The position numbers were made by a program, and so were the translations under genes. Below, in pieces: positions 59,011 to 64,000 of a DNA stretch of 64,000 nt. Source of the DNA: Catenaria anguillulae PL171 (taxonomy: Eukaryota; Blastocladiomycota; Blastocladiomycetes; Blastocladiales; Catenariaceae). The notes beneath the pieces are model-generated. The model was not told the DNA's origin, did no database searches, and saw only the letters and a list, made by a program, of their open reading frames with translations. The stretch is taken from positions 62,001 through 126,000 of the forward strand of contig MCFL01000004.1 in assembly GCA_002102555.1 (NCBI GenBank). Reading direction: 5' to 3'. Each line of letters begins with the position of its first letter. Positions within the stretch are counted from its first letter, which is position 1.

Positions 59011-61673
59011 AAGTGTTGGCTCACATCCAAATCGCAAGCCGCCGTATCATGGCGGATCCACCCGCACTTCCCGCATTTGCTCTTGACAAAGCGGTTGCAG
59101 TTGCGCGCCCCATTTGTCGCACCAGGGCACGCATGCAGGAGGCACGAGATGCAGCGGTTCGGGAAGTGTTCCGCGCGCTCACTACAGTGAGGGAGTTTGA
59201 CGATCTTGGGCGGTAATGGTGTCCCGCGGAGGAGGCCGAGCTTGCAGGGTGGGCGCCAGACAACGAGCGGTTGCCAGTCTTCTGAGCCGCAGGCGGTGGG
59301 TTCGACGGGCGAGACGCCGAGTCGCCGGCAGATGACTGCTCGGCATTGGAACGGCGGGCGCTCTTTGCACGGTACTTGGCGTCCCACAATTGCTGGATCT
59401 CAGAACCAGCGTAGAGACCAAAATACTGCTTGAGGACAGCAGTAATGTCGGACCATGTCTTGATAGACCCTTGATGGTGAGACTGGCGCAACATGCGGGC
59501 AAACTCGGTCGACACAGGGCCAAGGTGGTTGGTGAGCATCTTGATGAGGCGATCCATGTCGTCTCGCTCGAGCTCAGCTTGCAAATCCTTGCCACGGGCC
59601 ATCATGAGCTGGGCAAGTCGCTTGTGGATCTCGGTCTGGTAGTCGGGGACACCGCGAAAGTCTGCGGGCCGGATGGACTCGAGGTGCTGGACGGCGTCAA
59701 TGGCAAGGCTTTCCTTGAGCGGTGCCGACAGCTCGTGTAGGTACTGCCAGTACCCTTGCGGCGTTGAGAAGCAATCGCGTGTCGAGGCATCGGCATCAGT
59801 CGTGTCAAAGAGCAAGTCAAGGGCAGCACGGGCATACTCGGAAGAATCAATGGGGAGGTCGGTCTCGCCAAATGTCGCTACCCGCCACTCCTGGTGGGTG
59901 CCCGTGAGCAGCATGATGAGCTTCATGGGGCAATCAAAACGGTCTAGAATGCTGCGCTCGTATCCCGCCCACTTGAGGCCGTCCCGGCAGGAAAGATCAA
60001 TCTTCTTGACCGAAAACGTGCGGATGTGCTCTGGCTTGGTGAAGGTACCCTTGACGGCCTCCATACCATACGCGGCCATGAGCGAAGCAAAAGATGCAGT
60101 CGTGGGTGCCGCGGGCGTCGTGGGTGCGGGGCGCGTCGTGAGTTGTCGTGCGAATCGGTCAGCAGGGGCGGCTGGCGCGAGCGAGATGGCCGGGGCTTGC
60201 AAGTGGGTGGCACTGAGCGTCGGCTGGGTATCGCCGGCTTCAAGGGCCGCCAGTTGCGCGCGACGTTCGGCCAGGAGCTGCTGCTTATCCTCGATCTTGC
60301 GCCGCTTTGCCTCAAGGCGGTTGGCCCTGATCGCCTCCATGGCGCGATCCAGTTCTGCGAGCTCGCGGTCGGCGTTGTTGTCAATATCGTCAAGCATGGC
60401 CTCCTCTTCATCGCCGAAATCGAGATCCTCGTCAGCAGGACCACGCAGGGGCAAACCAGCCGATTCAGCAGTACGCTTCGACGCGGATGTGAGGGCATGC
60501 GGGTCTGAAAGACGGCAGAGCAACGTGAATGGCAGGTCAGATACATGTTGTATGTGCATGATGGATGGTTTTAGGTCTCCATGGCACATACCCTCGGGAA
60601 CCGAGTCCTGAGCGCCAGCGTGGTAAGGAGTACGCGTGAGGGGAGGCGCGTGACCGTGAGGGTCTTGCGACGTGCTGGGAGCAGACGTGGTCGTGGCCAA
60701 CGTGTGCACCGCGGCAAAGTGGAGGGATTCATCGCCGTCCGTGGCGGCAGGAGCGTAAACTTCGCCTACAATAAGCAAGCGTCAGGTAAAGGCGACCAAC
60801 ACGGGATGAACGCGCGGGCAAAGATACCTGAGACGTGAGGCAAGGTCATTTGAGGAGCATGGTCACCAGCGGGATCTGCCGAAGCGTTGTCATGGTCACC
60901 AGCGTAGTCTGCCGAAGCGTTGTCACTGGTGGGGCCTGCACGCGAGGGCGAGGTCGAGTTCTGGCCAGCGCCACCAGTAGCGCCGCGTGCATCGAGCTGG
61001 GCAGCGTGCGAGGTGGCCGCTTGCGCGGCAGCCTTTCCAGCAGCACTTTGGGCCACTAAGGCAGCGTACGTTGCTCAACGTCGGTGCAACGGTCACGGAG
61101 GATGCGGTACACTGCGCAAGCGACGGGCGACTGTGAGTCGAGGCCAGTGGGAGCGTCCTGCACGCACTGCCAGAGGCGACGGGCAGTCTCAGAAGCACCG
61201 TTCGCCACGGTGGGGCCGTTGTCGCCTTGGTTCGCGAGAATTCACGACACCATTGCGCAAAATCGCGGTGCTGAAGCAAGACTGGTTGGAACGACGGGTC
61301 CTCGTGGGCAATCGTGATGACGGTGCTGTTGGCGGTCTCAACACCCGCCTGGGTGTCAGCGGTGACATTGCGCCAGACGTAGTACTTGAGTCCATAGATC
61401 GCACGCTGGTGGTCGGACAGCGCATTGAATTCCGAAGCAGAGACGAGCCTGCGAGTGAATTGTTCGGCACCGTCATCGAAGAGGCGATCAAGCGAGTCGC
61501 CCACGTGATACGTTATCCACCATTTGTGCCCATTCGTGCGGCCCAAGCGGTGGTGGAAAATGGCGGCGAGTTGGTCAGCGAATACGACCGGGTCCGAAGT
61601 CTTGGACATGAGCGACATGATGACGGTAAGTGATATGGAGCGTTGCCGTATACAGACGGTGGTGCGTGTCGAC
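59011..61673 (-). pseudogene. copia gag region with candidate introns and CCHC knuckle
   Basis: The upstream part starts near 61,673 (MSKTSDPVVFADQLAAIFHH, ITYHVGDSLDRLFDDGAEQF). A frame change is needed near 61,240. After an Ala/Gln-rich stretch (VAQSAAGKAAAQAATSHAAQ), a 62-base candidate intron (60766-60827, GTATCT...TTGTAG) and an 87-base one (60505-60591, GTATGT...TTTCAG) can be removed. The main gag follows: LDRAMEAIRANRLEAKRRKI, a coiled coil, then FSVKKIDLSCRDGLKWAGYE and the UBN2-like helical part (ESLAIDAVQHLESIRPADFR, TEFARMLRQSHHQGSIKTWS). A zinc knuckle CGKCGWIRHDTAAC (CX2CX4HX4C) lies at about 59,060 in another frame. Confidence 0.75.
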
Positions 61674-62144
61674 AGAGCCGAAGTAAATGTGCGCGAAAGC
61701 AAAGGAACGGGGCGGCCGGAAAGAGAACACCCATTTTGGAGGGAGTGGGAGGGGACAGCGGGTATTTACATGTGACGACTCAAGTCTGTGCAGGCGGGCA
61801 GCGCACACGAGGTGGACTTGAGCCCGCTCACAGGTGTAGCGCCAGGTGGTTGTCGCGTCTCGCATTCAAATCATGGACGAGGACGTTTGAGCGCGTGTTC
61901 AGAGCCCGTTTGAGCGCGTGTTCAGTCCCATGATATTCGAAGGCATGAGGCGCGCAAAAGCAGCGCAGCGGCCCCGTGATTTACCAACTCGGCCACAGGG
62001 CATGCAGTATGTCATATCTCGCACATGTAAACGCGTGTGGACGGATCCAGACCAGTGGCAGACCCGAGACAATTGGAACAACGCAAACCAACTGGGGGGG
62101 GGGGGGTGGCAATACACAAGCTGAATAGACGGTCCAATCCGGCA

Positions 62145-62515
62145 CTAGCACAAGTCTGAACTGAAGGAGCAAGTCCAATACCAACACGAATCTGAACTGG
62201 AGGAACAAGGCCAACAGCCGCGAACACGAATCTGAATGAAGGCTTCAATGGCCAACAGCAGCACGAATCTGAACTGGAGGAACAGGTCCAACAGCAGCGC
62301 GAAACACGAATCTGAACTGAAGGCTTCAAGTGGCCAACAGCAGCACGAATCTGAACTGGAGGAATGGTCCAACAGCAGCGCGAAACACGAATCTGAACTG
62401 AAGGCTTCAAGTGGCCAACAGCAGCACGAATCTGAACTGGAGGAACAGTCCAACAGCAGCGCGAACACGAATCTGAACTGAAGGCTTCAAATGGCCAACA
62501 GCAGCACGAGTATGA
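62145..62515. repeat. Tandem repeats in the copia 5' leader
   Basis: Imperfect tandem units built on CAACAGCAGC(A/G)CGAATCTGAACTGGAGGAA alternate with CGAATCTGAACTGAAGGCTTCAA. There are about ten units in ~370 bases, between the primer-binding site and the gag region. They probably arose by replication slippage during reverse transcription or in the genome. Confidence 0.85.
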
Positions 62516-62584
62516 GAGCGAGGAACGAAGGACATGAACTCACCAGTTATGGCTGTGACATTCCGCCGGCAAGCATGGTAATCC

Positions 62585-62601
62585 GCTTGAGACTCTTAAT
62601 C
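62585..62601 (-). promoter_or_regulatory. copia primer-binding site, matching the anticodon arm of tRNA-Lys(CUU)
   Basis: Directly inside the 5' LTR, the plus strand reads GCTTGAGACTCTTAATC. The last 14 bases (TGAGACTCTTAATC) equal the anticodon stem and loop of eukaryotic tRNA-Lys(CUU) up to position ~40. So the primer would be a 5' tRNA half ending in the anticodon 3' stem, as known for Drosophila copia with initiator tRNA-Met. Confidence 0.65.
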
Positions 62602-62871
62602 TGTTGGAAGTCCAGCCATAACATAGCAAGATAGGAAGGGACTGGACCAGAGGGAGCAGGTAGCGCTCCCCCGGTTCTCAGTCTGATAGGAAGGGGTGTG
62701 TGTGTTGAATGCTTTGAGTCTATTATTGAGGCAGTGTATCTATGTCTATCTCTTGTCGTCTTCGTTCTTCCACATGCTCAACATCATTCTGACCCATGTC
62801 ATCATGTTCCGCCTGTACAAGATCGATCAGCATGGTGATCAGAGGGACGCGTTTGATCATGATGCGCAACA
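62602..62871 (-). repeat. copia 5' LTR
   Basis: 270 bases, about 95% identical to the LTR at 54681-54951; the differences cluster in a ~20-base patch near 62,750. Ends TGTTG/CAACA are preserved. Confidence 0.9.
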
Positions 62872-62911
62872 GACTGCGCTGACCTCATCGCTGCCCGACC
62901 AAACCGCGGCT

Positions 62912-63529
62912 ATGCCCAGCTCTGATGGATCGGTCGGTTACAACCTGACGGCCCAGGAACTCCATGCCAACACGGCCGATGAGGCCAAAGAAGACACCGA
63001 GCATGACAAGACTGGCTCATCTCGCGCCACCAGGCGCGTCATGGACCCACGGAGCGTCTCTGCCGCGCAAGTCCACGAGTTCCATCGGCGCAGTTTGCTT
63101 CCCATGGACGATCTGGACTGGTGTGATCCGACTGGTGGAATCCTGCCCCGTGACAAGGACGGCAAGATCCCCTCTCAGTACAAGGAGATGATTGAGTTGA
63201 TGTTATACGAGCTGTACAAGCGGCAAGAAGGGACGGACCTGGCCCTCGTCAAGGCTGTGGAGGAGGATGCGGCCGCGTCTCTGGCTACCCATCAAGGCAA
63301 GTGGTTCCAAGTCCACTATACTTCAGGGTCTGGCATCCACTTTGTGGAGGAGCCACCCCAAGGTCGCGTCTTGGAGGTGCTCAAGGAGATTCTCAAGTGG
63401 CTCGAGCAGGTTGGGCACAATTTGGTAGACTTGCCACGTGCTCAATACTGGGTTTGCCTTCCACATAGTATATACTCAAAAATGGTGATACTGCTGTATT
63501 GGTATCTGTCGCTTGCGAGATTTTTTTGA
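62912..63529 (+). CDS. Unknown ORF next to the copia LTR
   Basis: An open frame enters from the LTR; the first ATG beyond it is at 62912. About 205 residues: a polar Asp/Glu-rich start (HANTADEAKEDTEHDKTGSS), then DPRSVSAAQVHEFHRRSLLP, DWCDPTGGILPRDKDGKIPS, KEMIELMLYELYKRQEGTDL and RVLEVLKEILKWLEQVGHNL. The last ~40 residues (from LVDLPRAQYWVCLP) run into AT-rich, repeat-bearing sequence and may not be coding. No family is recognised. The LTR insertion may have removed its 5' end. It could be a host or transposon ORF. Confidence 0.4.
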   Translation: MPSSDGSVGYNLTAQELHANTADEAKEDTEHDKTGSSRATRRVMDPRSVSAAQVHEFHRRSLLPMDDLDWCDPTGGILPRDKDGKIPSQYKEMIELMLYELYKRQEGTDLALVKAVEEDAAASLATHQGKWFQVHYTSGSGIHFVEEPPQGRVLEVLKEILKWLEQVGHNLVDLPRAQYWVCLPHSIYSKMVILLYWYLSLARFF

Positions 63530-63765
63530 GAACCAGTATTGGTTTTTGGGCATTTTTTCACCATTTTTCAGTATATTGGTGGGTGGTATTGGTATTTCAG
63601 AGTCTGGTGCTCAGGCAGTATTGGTATTCAGGAATCTGATGTTGGCATAGTATCAGCATTTAAATGGGCAGTATTTGTAAAATAGTCTGATCATAAAAAT
63701 TGGGAGAATACATTATCCATACAATAAAGCTAAAATGGAGCAACATCTGACGAACACACACCACA
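63450..63765. repeat. Clustered CAGTATTGGTAT-type motifs, likely hAT subterminal repeats
   Basis: At least five copies of (C)AGTATTGGT or GTATTGGTAT in ~200 bases, at about 63,496, 63,534, 63,586 and 63,617, with variants near 63,571 and 63,668. One copy is inverted (CAATACTGGG at about 63,445). They lie just beyond the stop codon of the hAT transposase, where hAT elements carry subterminal transposase-binding repeats. Similar motifs occur at about 29,230-29,290. Confidence 0.55.
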
Positions 63766-64000
63766 TCATTCCTTGGCCTCAGACAACATGGCCATTTTCT
63801 TCAACACGGTTGCCCGGAACAGCTGAGCTGACATGCGACCACGAGTATGCCGCAGGATGTTGCGGCAGACAGAGAAGATGCGCTCGACACTGGTGGATGT
63901 ACCTGCGATGGGGAGCAGGTCCTTTGCCACTGAATGCAGCATTGGGAACTGATCCCTTTGCCCATGCCAAAAGGCAAACGAGTCAACACCTTTCCCATCT
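63766..64000 (-). CDS. hAT-family transposase, C-terminal dimerisation domain (runs off window)
   Basis: The last 77 codons of a transposase whose start lies beyond base 64000; the stop is at 63766-63768. The frame reads DGKGVDSFAFWHGQRDQFPM, then LHSVAKDLLPIAGTSTSVER and IFSVCRNILRHTRGRMSAQL. It has the hAT C-terminal pattern: W, then FPxLxxxAxDLLxIxxTSxxxERxFS and a following Arg-rich helix with Leu. This domain mediates dimer formation and is needed for transposition. No stop or frameshift occurs in the visible part, so the element could be intact. This reading is not the longest open frame here, but its motif match is clear. Confidence 0.85.
   Translation of the reverse strand, partial: DGKGVDSFAFWHGQRDQFPMLHSVAKDLLPIAGTSTSVERIFSVCRNILRHTRGRMSAQLFRATVLKKMAMLSEAKE

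Larger units (their letters stand above)
54681..62871 (-). mobile_element. Ty1/copia LTR retrotransposon, degenerate, 8.2 kb
   Basis: Two LTRs of ~270 bases flank an internal region with gag, CCHC knuckle, protease, integrase, RT and RNase H in copia order (integrase before RT), all on the minus strand. At 8.2 kb it is longer than the usual ~5 kb because of a long gag region and a repeat-rich leader. The reading frames are broken in many places and the LTRs differ at roughly 12 positions, so it is an old, inactive copy. Flanking 5-base sequences (gccag and gactg) do not match, so the flanks may have been rearranged since insertion. Confidence 0.9.

Noticed and set aside
62145-62515. Possible CRISPR-like array
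   Set aside because: The units are contiguous imperfect tandem repeats without unique spacers, in a eukaryotic LTR element leader.
54681-62871. A 5-base TSD for the copia element
   Set aside because: The flanks gccag and gactg do not match, so no duplication can be claimed.

Overview
The window comes from a nuclear chromosome of a microbial eukaryote. Genes carry short GT-AG introns (about 60 to 375 bases), host proteins are typical eukaryotic housekeeping proteins, and there are tRNA-derived SINEs, non-LTR and LTR retrotransposons and a hAT DNA transposon. The gene set (AP-1 gamma, ULK/ATG1, NudE, DIS3, GOT1) and the LINEs that carry an RNase H domain fit a unicellular opisthokont or a relative, such as an early-diverging fungus or holozoan. 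The sequence alone does not fix the species.

Region 1 (1 to about 20,060) is compact and gene-rich. In order: the C-terminal part of AP-1 gamma-adaptin (+), a leucine-rich-repeat protein (-), ribosomal protein eL14 (-), the five-exon Golgi transport gene GOT1 (-), a flavin-reductase-like protein with a probable mitochondrial presequence (+), an ATG1/ULK autophagy kinase (+), mitochondrial ribosomal protein uL6m (-), a NudE/NDEL1 dynein regulator (-), ribosomal protein eS17 (-) and the exosome nuclease DIS3 (-). Exon joins were worked out by hand and keep reading frame. Two 5' ends are unusual: the eS17 start codon seems to be split by an intron, and the first exon of eL14 was not found. The ATG1 gene needs a one-base frame change to join its two halves.

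Region 2 (about 20,060 to 22,470) is a transition. It holds two broken fragments of foreign-looking genes facing away from each other, one of them the C-terminus of a PIF1/RecD-type helicase.

Region 3 (about 22,470 to 64,000) is a dense nest of mobile elements with no recognisable host gene. I distinguish LINE-A (APE, RT, RNase H and a Cys/His C-terminal domain; 3' tail reading TACATGTGGTAGTGAT then poly-A), LINE-B (related; 3' tail ending CGTGGTTAAC then poly-A; three copies), a LINE-C fragment, two tRNA-derived SINE families, an unclassified gag-like retroelement, an 8.2-kb copia element with 270-base LTRs, and a hAT transposase at the right edge. Many insertions are dated relative to each other by target-site duplications (TSDs) of about 12 to 19 bases.

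The most notable finding is a pair of retroelements, each bounded by its own TSD, that encode only an intact CCHC-type ORF1 (gag-like) protein and have no reverse transcriptase. They resemble in layout the mammalian HAL1 (half-L1) elements and presumably move with LINE-A machinery supplied in trans.
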